Positions 1-7,893 of a DNA stretch of 17,827 nt are shown here, in pieces (the stretch's first letter is position 1; every line of letters begins with the position of its first letter). The DNA comes from JBJKPP01 sp046706145 (lineage in GTDB: Bacteria; Bacteroidota; Ignavibacteria; Ignavibacteriales; Ignavibacteriaceae): positions 1 to 17,827 of the forward strand of contig JBJKPP010000027.1 of NCBI GenBank assembly GCA_046706145.1. Direction: 5' to 3'. Made by a program: the position numbers and the translations under genes. Under the pieces are notes generated by a model. It was not told where the DNA came from. It made no database searches and saw only the letters and a list, made by a program, of their open reading frames with translations.

Positions 1-581
1 GCATAAATGCCTTTTTGATTACTTTTGGTCTTGTTGCCGGATTTACAATCTCCTTTTTCTTTGGGCCTAACTTCTATACACATTTTAATGTTATTATCCC
101 GCTCTTGGTCTCAGTAATAATATTATCTATTGGATATTTAGGACTAAGCCGTCCAATAATTTTTGTTCCCGAATATGAAAACAACAAGGGAAAGAAATAT
201 GAAAAATCCACATTAACAGAAAAACAAGTTGAAAAATACTCGGAGGACTTATTGAATGTTATGCAGCAGAAAAAACCATATCTAAAGAATGACCTGACTT
301 TGCAGGACCTTGCGGATTTGCTTTCTATCCCGTCTTATCAGTTGTCTCAAGTAATTAACGGTAAAATGGAGCATAATTTTTTCGATTTTATCAATTGTTA
401 TAGGATTGAAGAAGCAAAAATACTCCTGCAAGACCCGAGGTCGGAACTTCTAACCATACTGGCAATAGCCGAAGAAGTCGGTTTTAACTCTAAATCCTCT
501 TTCAATAATGCCTTCAAGAAATGTACTTTGATGACTCCAACCCAATATAAAAATTCATTACTATCCTCAAAGCCCAAATAA
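1..581 (+). CDS. AraC-family transcriptional regulator with membrane helices (5' end missing)
   Basis: The frame is open to the left edge, reading I-N-A-F-L-I-T-F-G, so the N-terminus lies outside the window and the TTG at base 15 is not a credible start. Two hydrophobic stretches come first (visible residues about 1-17 and 24-46, counting from base 15), then a charged linker. A C-terminal AraC-type double helix-turn-helix follows (about residues 85-185), with LTLQDLADLLSIP as the first HTH, CYRIEEAKILL, then AIAEEVGFNSKSSFNNAFKK and the family-typical PTQYKNS ending. This arrangement matches the multi-TM sensor plus AraC DNA-binding architecture common in Bacteroidota, where the membrane part senses a signal and the cytoplasmic domain binds DNA. 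It lies 180 bases upstream of the exporter cluster on the same strand, so local control of that cluster is a reasonable inference but not shown. Confidence 0.88.
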   Translation, partial: INAFLITFGLVAGFTISFFFGPNFYTHFNVIIPLLVSVIILSIGYLGLSRPIIFVPEYENNKGKKYEKSTLTEKQVEKYSEDLLNVMQQKKPYLKNDLTLQDLADLLSIPSYQLSQVINGKMEHNFFDFINCYRIEEAKILLQDPRSELLTILAIAEEVGFNSKSSFNNAFKKCTLMTPTQYKNSLLSSKPK

Positions 582-702
582 AAGAGTTTGCTCCAAATTT
601 TTCATCAGGTAAAAAAACCGTCCATCTATAAAATCCGTTTGTATTTATAAGACAGTACAACTTCTGCGTTTTAACTTATAAGAAAAGACGACTTCCCGTA
701 AA

Positions 703-747
703 CAAACTCATAAGTTTGCCCAATAATTTTTTGCAAAAATCTTTTGC
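703..747 (+). promoter_or_regulatory. Two small hairpins just upstream of the exporter cluster
   Basis: CAAACT (703-708) and AGTTTG (713-718) form a 6-base stem with loop CATA. GCAAAA (733-738) and TTTTGC (742-747) form a second 6-base stem with loop ATC, ending two bases before the AAGGTG ribosome binding site at 749-754. TAAGTTTG at 711-718 also fits the Bacteroidota -7 consensus TAnnTTTG, but no TTTG is found at the expected -33 distance. These could be leader structures, an operator or chance in AT-rich DNA. Nothing else was recognised in the 582-761 spacer. Confidence 0.25.
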
Positions 748-761
748 TAAGGTGAAACGTG

Positions 762-1355
762 ATGAAGAAAATCTTTTTTGTATTCATGATAGTAATTGCC
801 GGAAGTTCTATACTTTTTCCACAAGAAGAAACTCTCCTCAGTGGTGAAATTACAAATGGGGGATTTGGAGGCCCGGTTATAAAATTTACACGTGTTAATA
901 GCCAGTTTGGTGTTCTTGTAGGAGGACAAGGCGGTTGGATTATAAACCACAAATTTGTCCTGGGCGGCGGCGGTTATGGGCTTGTCAATAATGTTGATGC
1001 TAACATAACAATTAATGGACTGGAACAATTGATCAATTTCGGCTATGGTGGTGTAGAGCTACATTATATATGTAATTCAGATTCGTTACTTCATTTTACT
1101 GTATCGACACTTATCGGAGCAGGGGCTGTCAGTTACAGGCCAAGAGATGTTCTTGATTGGAACTGGGATACTTCTACTAACACTTTCTTCGTTTTCGAGC
1201 CTACTGTCAGAGCAATGATAAATGTTACAACATTTTTCAGGATCGGGGCTGGCCTTAGTTACAGATTAATTGGAGGAGCAAAGATGGATAATATACGAGA
1301 CAGTGATCTATCAGGACCATCGATAGAACTAGTCCTAAAATTCGGGAAATTTTAA
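762..1355 (+). CDS. Small outer-membrane-type beta-barrel protein, function unknown
   Basis: The product is 197 residues from ATG at 762; a GTG at 759 would add one Met. The ATG is preferred because AAGGTG (749-754) lies seven bases upstream. A Sec signal peptide is clear: KK, a hydrophobic core FFVFMIVIAGSSILF, and cleavage near the Gln of FPQEE. The mature part is rich in Gly and aromatic residues with alternating short strands (GGFGGPVIKF, GGQGGWIINHKFVLGGGGYG, FFRIGAGLSYR) and ends in LKFGKF. A C-terminal Phe after alternating hydrophobics is the usual signal for outer-membrane barrel assembly. I recognise it as a widespread type of small Bacteroidota-like outer membrane protein without known function. 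It ends only 7 bases before the SDR gene, so it probably shares a transcript with the exporter and may act at the cell surface. Confidence 0.75.
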   Translation: MKKIFFVFMIVIAGSSILFPQEETLLSGEITNGGFGGPVIKFTRVNSQFGVLVGGQGGWIINHKFVLGGGGYGLVNNVDANITINGLEQLINFGYGGVELHYICNSDSLLHFTVSTLIGAGAVSYRPRDVLDWNWDTSTNTFFVFEPTVRAMINVTTFFRIGAGLSYRLIGGAKMDNIRDSDLSGPSIELVLKFGKF

Positions 1356-1362
1356 AAATGAT

Positions 1363-2265
1363 ATGGAATCTCTGAACGAAAAAATATGTTTAGTCACCGG
1401 GGCCAGTTCAGGAATAGGTAAGGCAACTGCAATGAGGCTAGCTGAGTTAGGAGCAACAGTCATTCTTGTAATTAGAAATCACACTCGTGGTGAACGAACC
1501 TTAAATGAAATTATAAAGGTTACCGGGAACAAAAATGTTTTTTTATTCATTACGGACTTATCATCTCAAACAGATATACAAAATTTGGCAAAAACTATTA
1601 AAGAAAATTTCGATAGGATAGATGTACTTATAAATAATGCCGGGGCTTATTTCAGCAAACGGCACGTTACCATTGACGGAATAGAAGCAACGTTTGCCGT
1701 TAATTATTTGTCGCGTTTTCTGTTAACTAACTTACTACTTGATTTAATACTAAACAGCAAACAAGGAAGAATAATTGACATATCAGGAGAATACCATAGA
1801 AAAGGAAAAATAAACTTCGAGGATTTAGAATTTACTAAGAAATATTCAGGATTAGAGGCAACAAAACAAGCAAAATTAGCTGAAATTCTATTTACCTATG
1901 AATTAGCGAGAAGATTATCAAATACAAACGTAACTGTGAATTCTGTACATCCCGGAGCAGCAGCAACTAACATCATTTATAACGACCCTGATGCACATCT
2001 AGCTAAAAAATTTGCTTACAGAATATTTTCAATCTTCTTAAAGAATCCTTTCAAAGCCGCAGAAAATATTATCTACCTGGTTTCTTCTCCTGAGCTTAAC
2101 GATGGAACTGGAAAATATTTTATTGATAAGAATGAAGTGCTATCGGCAGCCTTAACTTACGATGAAAATTTAGCTCAGAAATTATGGGAGGTAAGTGAAA
2201 AAATGACAAAAATTAAAATTGACGAAAAGGAACATCAATCAAAACTCAATTACAAAACCGAATAA
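1363..2265 (+). CDS. SDR-fold protein of the retinol-dehydrogenase-like type, catalytic Ser and Tyr replaced
   Basis: The product is 300 residues with a Rossmann fold. The nucleotide motif TGASSGIG is at residues 12-19, NNAG at 91-94 and the structural/catalytic Asn at 114 (FAVNYLSRFLLT). By comparison with retinol-dehydrogenase-like members, in which VSS and AYxxSKLAN carry the catalytic Ser and Tyr-x-x-x-Lys, this protein reads DISG (Gly142 at the Ser position) and ATKQAKLAE (Thr167 at the Tyr position, Lys171 kept). The fold and cofactor site look intact but the usual hydride-transfer residues are missing. Family members normally oxidise or reduce alcohols and carbonyls with NAD(P); this one may only bind a dinucleotide or use different chemistry. 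The start has no strong ribosome binding site. It sits 7 bases after the barrel gene and 2 bases before the TolC-like gene, so it is within the exporter operon. Confidence 0.87.
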   Translation: MESLNEKICLVTGASSGIGKATAMRLAELGATVILVIRNHTRGERTLNEIIKVTGNKNVFLFITDLSSQTDIQNLAKTIKENFDRIDVLINNAGAYFSKRHVTIDGIEATFAVNYLSRFLLTNLLLDLILNSKQGRIIDISGEYHRKGKINFEDLEFTKKYSGLEATKQAKLAEILFTYELARRLSNTNVTVNSVHPGAAATNIIYNDPDAHLAKKFAYRIFSIFLKNPFKAAENIIYLVSSPELNDGTGKYFIDKNEVLSAALTYDENLAQKLWEVSEKMTKIKIDEKEHQSKLNYKTE

Positions 2266-2267
2266 AA

Positions 2268-3704
2268 ATGAAAATTAGATTTTTCCAAATAACAAAAAAT
2301 ATATTCTTGTATGGTTCACTCGCATTAAGTATATCATCCACGGGTTTTTCTCAAACCAAGGTATATACAATTGAAGAAGCAATTCAAATAGCCTTGAATA
2401 ATAACAGCGATGTCCGGGTTGCAAGAATGGATATACAAAAATCCAGGGCGGCTGTACACGAAGCTTTTGGGTATGCGCTTCCGAGTGTGGATTTATCTGC
2501 AAATTTCACTCATTTTCTTTCTAAACCCAAAACCCCATTCCCGGATTTTGAGGCACTTTTAACTAATGCAACTTACAGCATCCTTTTTGACGAAAACGTT
2601 ATTCCGAGGAATGATTCTAAGTACAAAAATGTAAATACTATCCTTCAATCTTTCGTACAGACTAATAGTTATGAAACAAATGTCCAGGTAACGCAAACAC
2701 TTTTTAATTCTGCTGTATTCAGAGGCATCGGAGCATCACAAATTTATTTAGACTTGTCAAAAGAAGAACTGAAACGGAAAGCGTCGTCGCTTATACTTGA
2801 CGTTCACAAAACTTTTTATGGAGTTCTTCTTACAAAACAACTTTTAGAAATAACTACTGCAAGCTATAATAATGCAGTTGAAAACTTAAAAAATGTTAAG
2901 GCGCTTTATGCGCAGGGTTTGGTTTCTGATTACGATGCTCTTCAAGCCGAAGTAAGAGTGGAAAACATAAGACCTACCGTTTTGCAAATTCAAAATCAGT
3001 TAAAAGATGCTAAAAATGGATTCAAAATTGTAATAGGTGTTGACCAAAAAGAAGATATTGATGTTCAAGGGGAATTAGATTACAGCAAAGAAAATCTGCC
3101 GGAAGAACAAGAATCAATCGAAACAGCAATATCGTCAAATTACAGCATAAGCTCACTGAAATTAAAGATGCAGGTTGATGATGCATTTATAGACCTGGAC
3201 AGAGCAGAATACTGGCCAACACTCTATGCCTTTGGTAATTATTCTTACGCGGGTTCGGCAGATAATTGGAAATTCCAGAATTACTCTTCTACAGTTGTAG
3301 GTCTAACTTTTTCCATGAACTTATTTAACGGGGATAGGACCAGGAAGAAAGTCCAGCAATCAGAAATTTCGCTCATGCAAACACAGCAGCAGATATCCCA
3401 GTTGAAAGATGTTATTACATCACAAGTGAAATCAAAACTTAACGAATTAAAACTCGTGCAGAGCAATTTAGAAGCGCAGGAAAAAAATGTTACTCTTGCT
3501 GAAAAAGCTTACAACCTTGCCGTTGTGCGCTACAAAGAAGGAACAGGAAATCAACTTGAAGTGGAAAATGCTGACGTTGCACTTAAACAAGCTCGTATAA
3601 ACAGGCTGCAATCTATTTATGATTATAAAGTGGCCAGGTCGAGCCTGGATGAATTATTAGGTAAGCTCAACAATAAATATCAAGGTTTGATAGTAACAGA
3701 ATAA
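2268..3704 (+). CDS. TolC-family outer membrane efflux protein
   Basis: The product is 478 residues with a signal peptide (hydrophobic IFLYGSLALSISSTGF, cleavage near FSQ, residue about 29). The mature protein carries the two-fold TolC repeat. The first half begins with YTIEEAIQIALNNNSDVRVA and a long helix. The second half has long coiled-coil helices rich in Gln, Lys and Glu (QSEISLMQTQQQISQLKDV) and the family-typical AEKAYNLAVVRYKEGTGNQLE region, ending with YDYKVARSSLDELLGK. Short amphipathic strands such as LYAFGNYSYAG supply the barrel. A trimer would span the outer membrane and periplasm and dock with the adaptor encoded next. Its ATG is 2 bases after the SDR stop, suggesting translational coupling; the adaptor follows after 29 bases. 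Confidence 0.95.
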   Translation: MKIRFFQITKNIFLYGSLALSISSTGFSQTKVYTIEEAIQIALNNNSDVRVARMDIQKSRAAVHEAFGYALPSVDLSANFTHFLSKPKTPFPDFEALLTNATYSILFDENVIPRNDSKYKNVNTILQSFVQTNSYETNVQVTQTLFNSAVFRGIGASQIYLDLSKEELKRKASSLILDVHKTFYGVLLTKQLLEITTASYNNAVENLKNVKALYAQGLVSDYDALQAEVRVENIRPTVLQIQNQLKDAKNGFKIVIGVDQKEDIDVQGELDYSKENLPEEQESIETAISSNYSISSLKLKMQVDDAFIDLDRAEYWPTLYAFGNYSYAGSADNWKFQNYSSTVVGLTFSMNLFNGDRTRKKVQQSEISLMQTQQQISQLKDVITSQVKSKLNELKLVQSNLEAQEKNVTLAEKAYNLAVVRYKEGTGNQLEVENADVALKQARINRLQSIYDYKVARSSLDELLGKLNNKYQGLIVTE

Positions 3705-3733
3705 CAGAAAATATTTTATTGGAGATTTAAACA

Positions 3734-4780
3734 ATGAACGCTTTAAAAAAATTAAAAATAATCACTCCCCTTTTAATAGCTGCGGTTTCTGTTATATTAT
3801 TTCAAAGCTGCGGCGAGCAAAAAGCCGATGCGAAAAGCATGGAGCAAATTCGTGCGGAAGAAGGCGTGCCAGTAAAAATCGAAATTTTACGATATAAACC
3901 ATTTGAGAAGTATTATAGCTTTTTCGGGAAACTATCCGGAATAAAAGAAGCTACAAAAGGTGCTATGGTTCCCGGCAAGATTGATAAAATTCTTGCCAAA
4001 GTTGGAGATAATGTCAAGAAGGATCAAATAATAGTTGCTTTCGCACAGGATAATCCTACCCTTCAATACGAACAAGCAAAAAGTGCATTTGAAAATTCTG
4101 AGAAAACATATCTGCGAATGAAGGCTTTGCTAGCGGCTGGGGAGACCGCTCAAGCAAACTATGATGGAGCAGAAACAAAATATCTTGTGGATAAGAGAAA
4201 CTACGAGTCCTTAAAACAAATGCTCTTTATCGAATCTCCATTTGATGGAAAAGTCGTAGATATAAAAGTGAATGAGGGAGACAACGTCAAAAGCGAAGCT
4301 CATCTGTTCACAGTTGCACAGCTAAGTAAAATGCGGACAAAAATATGGGCATCCGAAGAAGAAATTAGCTCAATTAAAAAAGGAATGGAAGCGGAGATAG
4401 ACTATGGTGGAACCAAGCATACTGGAAAAGTCGTCGAAGTTTCTATGGCCGCTGATTCTTATAAACAAGCATTTTATGCTGAGGTTGAATTCAACAACCC
4501 CAAACTGGAATTAAAAAGTGGCGTTACTGTTGACGTTAAAATTTTGATTTACAATAATCCTGATGCTATAATAATTCCCAGGAATCTCGTGATGAGCGAT
4601 GAAAAAGGCACTTATGTTTTTGTAGAAAAAAATCGAACTGCCGAAAAAAGATATGTAGCAAATGGAAGAGACAGCGGTGTTGATTATGAAATCAGGAGCG
4701 GACTAAAAGTCAACGACAGATTAATTGTAGAAGGCACCACATTATTGAATGATGGTACAAAAGTAAAGATTATTCAATAG
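3734..4780 (+). CDS. RND efflux periplasmic adaptor (membrane fusion protein), lipoprotein
   Basis: The product is 348 residues. GGAG at 3721-3724 lies 9 bases before the ATG. The signal peptide ends in FQSC with Cys26, a relaxed lipobox of the Bacteroidota kind, so the protein is probably lipid-anchored in the periplasm. Two lipoyl-like halves (about residues 70-105, with KIDKILAKVGDNVKKDQ, and 162-195, with GKVVDIKVNEGDNVKSE) flank a short alpha-helical hairpin (about 106-160) that should contact the TolC-like channel. Beta-barrel and membrane-proximal domains follow, with DVKILIYNNPDAIIIPRNLV being typical of HlyD/AcrA adaptors. It links the pump encoded 11 bases downstream to the outer membrane channel encoded upstream. 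The substrate cannot be read from the sequence. Confidence 0.94.
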   Translation: MNALKKLKIITPLLIAAVSVILFQSCGEQKADAKSMEQIRAEEGVPVKIEILRYKPFEKYYSFFGKLSGIKEATKGAMVPGKIDKILAKVGDNVKKDQIIVAFAQDNPTLQYEQAKSAFENSEKTYLRMKALLAAGETAQANYDGAETKYLVDKRNYESLKQMLFIESPFDGKVVDIKVNEGDNVKSEAHLFTVAQLSKMRTKIWASEEEISSIKKGMEAEIDYGGTKHTGKVVEVSMAADSYKQAFYAEVEFNNPKLELKSGVTVDVKILIYNNPDAIIIPRNLVMSDEKGTYVFVEKNRTAEKRYVANGRDSGVDYEIRSGLKVNDRLIVEGTTLLNDGTKVKIIQ

Positions 4781-4791
4781 GGGAACCGAAC

Positions 4792-7700
4792 ATGTTTCTG
4801 GCAAAAATTTCCATCGACAGACCTGTTATGACCACTATGGGGATAAGTGTATTTCTCATTTTTGGTTTACTGGCATACTTCACAATGAATTTAAACCTGG
4901 AACCAGATGTTGAAATACCTTATGTGACTATTTCAACTGTATATCCGGGCGCCGGGCCTAAAGAAATAGAAGTATTAATTAGTAAAAAAATTGAAGACGC
5001 TGTATCCACCATCAGCCAAATTGAAAGAGTTGAATCATACTCACTCGACGGATTATCTATAATTATTATCGAGTTTAAATTAAAAAAGAATGTCGATGTG
5101 GCTAACCGTGAGGTAAAAGATAAAGTGGATGAGATAATTAATGATTTGCCCGAAGATGCGGAAAAGCCGATAATCCAGAAAGTCGATTTAAAATCATTTC
5201 CTGTGGTTGACGTAGTTTTATCAGGTAATTTAAATCCAAGAGAACTTTATGAGATAGCTGACAAAAATTTAAAAGATAGATTTTCCCAGATAGAAGGTGT
5301 TGCAAAAGTTGATATTACCGGTGGACAGGAAAGAGAAATACAGGTTATTCTAGACAATAAAATAGCATACGAGAATAACATTTCCCTGCCCCAGTTAATT
5401 CAAATTCTTAAAGCACACAATATGGATATTCCCGGTGGTTATTTTAAAATAAGAAATCAAGAATACACAGTAAGATTAAAAGGCGAATACGCAAATGTTG
5501 AAACGATGAAAAATCTGCCTGTGCCTACACCATTCGGCTCCAAGAAACTTCAACAATTTGCAAATGTGATAGATGCTGGAAAAGATATTAGGCAGCGCGC
5601 GGTTTATTTCAACAATATCACTAAGAAAAAGGACGTAAATGTTATAAGAATGGGAATTGTAAAAAGTGCTGAAGGAAATGTTGTAAAGGTTGCCGACGCC
5701 ATAAGAGCTTCCCTCCCGGTTATACAAGCCTCCCTTCCACGAGGTACACATCTAGAGATAGTTAATGACGAATCGAATTTCGTTAAGAGCAGCGTTAATG
5801 ATACAATGAGTAATGTCTATTTGGGAGTTCTTTTTACAGCTTTGGTTCTACTTTTATTCTTACACGACTTAAGGTCAACGATAATTGTTGCGCTTTCGAT
5901 GCCGACTTCAATCATCTCAACATTTTTCTTACTCAAGGCATTCGGTCTCACTTTAAATATGATGACGTTAATGGGGCTTTCTGTTTCCGTGGGAGTGCTT
6001 GTTGCAAATTCTATTGTTGTAATAGAAAATATTTTTAGATATAAAGGTCTTGGCAAAAATAACAAGGAAGCGGCTTACAGAGGCACATCAGAAGTTACCG
6101 TCGCTGTATTGGCTGCCACACTAACAAACCTTGTTGTGTTTCTCCCAATTGCTAATATGAGCTCACTTGTTGGACAATGGTTAAAAGAACTTGCTCTGGC
6201 GGCAGTATTTGCAACTATTTTTTCGCTGATTATGTCCTTTACTTTAACACCCATGTTGGCTTCGCTAATACTACCCGAAGTAAAGAAAAAGAAAAATAGA
6301 ATTGCACTCTGGCTGGAATCGATGGAAGAAAAATCAAACCAAATCTATAAGAAGACACTCAGTATAATTTTGAAGAACAAGAAAAGAAGTCTGGGTACTG
6401 TTTTGGTAGCTTTCCTTACATTCCTTTTAGTTGTTTTTATATTTGGTCCAAAGCTGGGGTTTGAGTTTATGTCACCTATGGACGATGGTAAAATTAGAAT
6501 TGAAGTTGAACTCCCGGAGGGACACAACCTTGATGCGAGTGCAAAGGTAATGAATGAAATAGAAAAAAGAATTCAATCGCATAAAGAAGTTGAACATATG
6601 CTAACTGACTTGGGCAAAGTGAGTGATCTCGATATTGGAACTAACATGGCCGCAATGAACGTTCAATTAGTTGACATTAAAAAGAGAAAAATAGGAGTTC
6701 AGGATATGGTATCTGTTTTTGTAAATGAACTTGCAGATATCCCAAACGCAAAGATAAAAGTTGATCTTGGCTCCAACGTTGGGGGCCCTGGAGCGCAAGT
6801 TCAGTTTTATCTTTTAGGACAAGACCTCGACAAGCTTGAGGAATTGAAAAATAAAATAATGCAAAAAATTAGTGACGTGCCTGGACTAATAAATCTTGAC
6901 CAGAGCTCAAGGGCTGGCAAACCGGAAATAACAGTATTTCCTGAACGGGAAAAATTAGATGAGGCAGGTTTAACCATAACTGACCTAGCTCTTACTTTAC
7001 GTTCATCAATAGAAGGAATTGCTTCTTCCAAATATAGAGAGCTGGAAAATGAATATGACATTACTGTAACGCTTAACGATAATTCTGTTCAATCGCCTGA
7101 AGACATTGGAAATATTGCGGTTATTTCTCCGGTTGCAGGAGCATTACGCATGTCTCAGCTAGCCGATATAAGATTTACACGCGGCTATACAAAAATCCTG
7201 CATAGAGATAAGTTTACGACTATAACTTTTACCGGCTCACCTGCAAAGGGAGTTCCACTCGGAAATGTAACTACAGAAATTGGCAACAGACTCGCAACAA
7301 TAGATCTTCCTCCTGGATACAGTATCAAATGGGGCGGTAACGTTCAGATGATGAATGACATGATTGCAGATATGATTTTTGCATTTTTTCTTGCGGTCCT
7401 TTTAACTTATATGCTACTTGCCGCCATCCTCGAAAGTTTTTGGCAGCCCTTTATGATCATGTTGACTATAATCCTCGCAATGATAGGCGTAATTCTTTCT
7501 CTTTACATTACAAATATTGCATTCAGTATCACATCTATGATGGCAATAATAATGTTGATCGGAATCGTGGTCAATAATGCAATTTTAATTTTGGACTATA
7601 CCAATCAACTTAGAAGAGAGCAAGGATACTTACCAAAAGACGCGTTGCTGGAAGCATGTCCAGTAAAATTGAAGCCCCAGATTATGGCTACAATTGCTAT

Positions 7701-7875
7701 TATTCTTGGGATGCTTCCACTAGCACTTGGAATAGGAGATGCGGGAAAAGAAATGAGAATTCCTTTGGGTGTTGTAGCTATAGGAGGACTTGCAGTTTCA
7801 ACTGTGTTAACTCTTTATGTTATACCTGCTTTCTACTATATAACGGCAAAAGTCAAAACAAAAAAGAAAAACTAA
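4792..7875 (+). CDS. RND-superfamily efflux pump (HAE1-like permease) with altered proton-relay residues
   Basis: The product is 1027 residues, close to AcrB length, with the two-fold RND layout. TM1 (FLAKISIDRPVMTTMGISVF) is followed by a porter loop containing VYPGAGPKEIE, a helix block around residues 340-500, and a second half with the same plan. The TM4 motif reads GVLVANSIVVIENIFR, with Ala405 and Asn406 where AcrB has Asp407/Asp408. TM10 reads GIVVNNAILILDY, with Asn928 at the AcrB Lys940 position. These Asp and Lys residues carry the proton relay in AcrB, so coupling must differ here. Many Bacteroidota HAE-type pumps keep one Asp and have Asn-Asn in TM10, which makes the Ala the real departure. 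The rest is uninterrupted and well conserved. The inner membrane trimer would work with the two genes upstream. The gene ends 18 bases from the convergent GH35 gene. Confidence 0.95.
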   Translation: MFLAKISIDRPVMTTMGISVFLIFGLLAYFTMNLNLEPDVEIPYVTISTVYPGAGPKEIEVLISKKIEDAVSTISQIERVESYSLDGLSIIIIEFKLKKNVDVANREVKDKVDEIINDLPEDAEKPIIQKVDLKSFPVVDVVLSGNLNPRELYEIADKNLKDRFSQIEGVAKVDITGGQEREIQVILDNKIAYENNISLPQLIQILKAHNMDIPGGYFKIRNQEYTVRLKGEYANVETMKNLPVPTPFGSKKLQQFANVIDAGKDIRQRAVYFNNITKKKDVNVIRMGIVKSAEGNVVKVADAIRASLPVIQASLPRGTHLEIVNDESNFVKSSVNDTMSNVYLGVLFTALVLLLFLHDLRSTIIVALSMPTSIISTFFLLKAFGLTLNMMTLMGLSVSVGVLVANSIVVIENIFRYKGLGKNNKEAAYRGTSEVTVAVLAATLTNLVVFLPIANMSSLVGQWLKELALAAVFATIFSLIMSFTLTPMLASLILPEVKKKKNRIALWLESMEEKSNQIYKKTLSIILKNKKRSLGTVLVAFLTFLLVVFIFGPKLGFEFMSPMDDGKIRIEVELPEGHNLDASAKVMNEIEKRIQSHKEVEHMLTDLGKVSDLDIGTNMAAMNVQLVDIKKRKIGVQDMVSVFVNELADIPNAKIKVDLGSNVGGPGAQVQFYLLGQDLDKLEELKNKIMQKISDVPGLINLDQSSRAGKPEITVFPEREKLDEAGLTITDLALTLRSSIEGIASSKYRELENEYDITVTLNDNSVQSPEDIGNIAVISPVAGALRMSQLADIRFTRGYTKILHRDKFTTITFTGSPAKGVPLGNVTTEIGNRLATIDLPPGYSIKWGGNVQMMNDMIADMIFAFFLAVLLTYMLLAAILESFWQPFMIMLTIILAMIGVILSLYITNIAFSITSMMAIIMLIGIVVNNAILILDYTNQLRREQGYLPKDALLEACPVKLKPQIMATIAIILGMLPLALGIGDAGKEMRIPLGVVAIGGLAVSTVLTLYVIPAFYYITAKVKTKKKN

Positions 7876-7893
7876 AGAATCATCTATCTAAAA

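Noticed and set aside
15..17. TTG as start of the AraC regulator
   Set aside because: The frame is open to base 3 with sensible hydrophobic residues, so the gene is cut by the window edge.
5476..7061. Several minus-strand frames of 60-91 codons inside the RND pump gene
   Set aside because: All are antisense to continuous conserved RND sequence and show no ribosome binding site or known motif.
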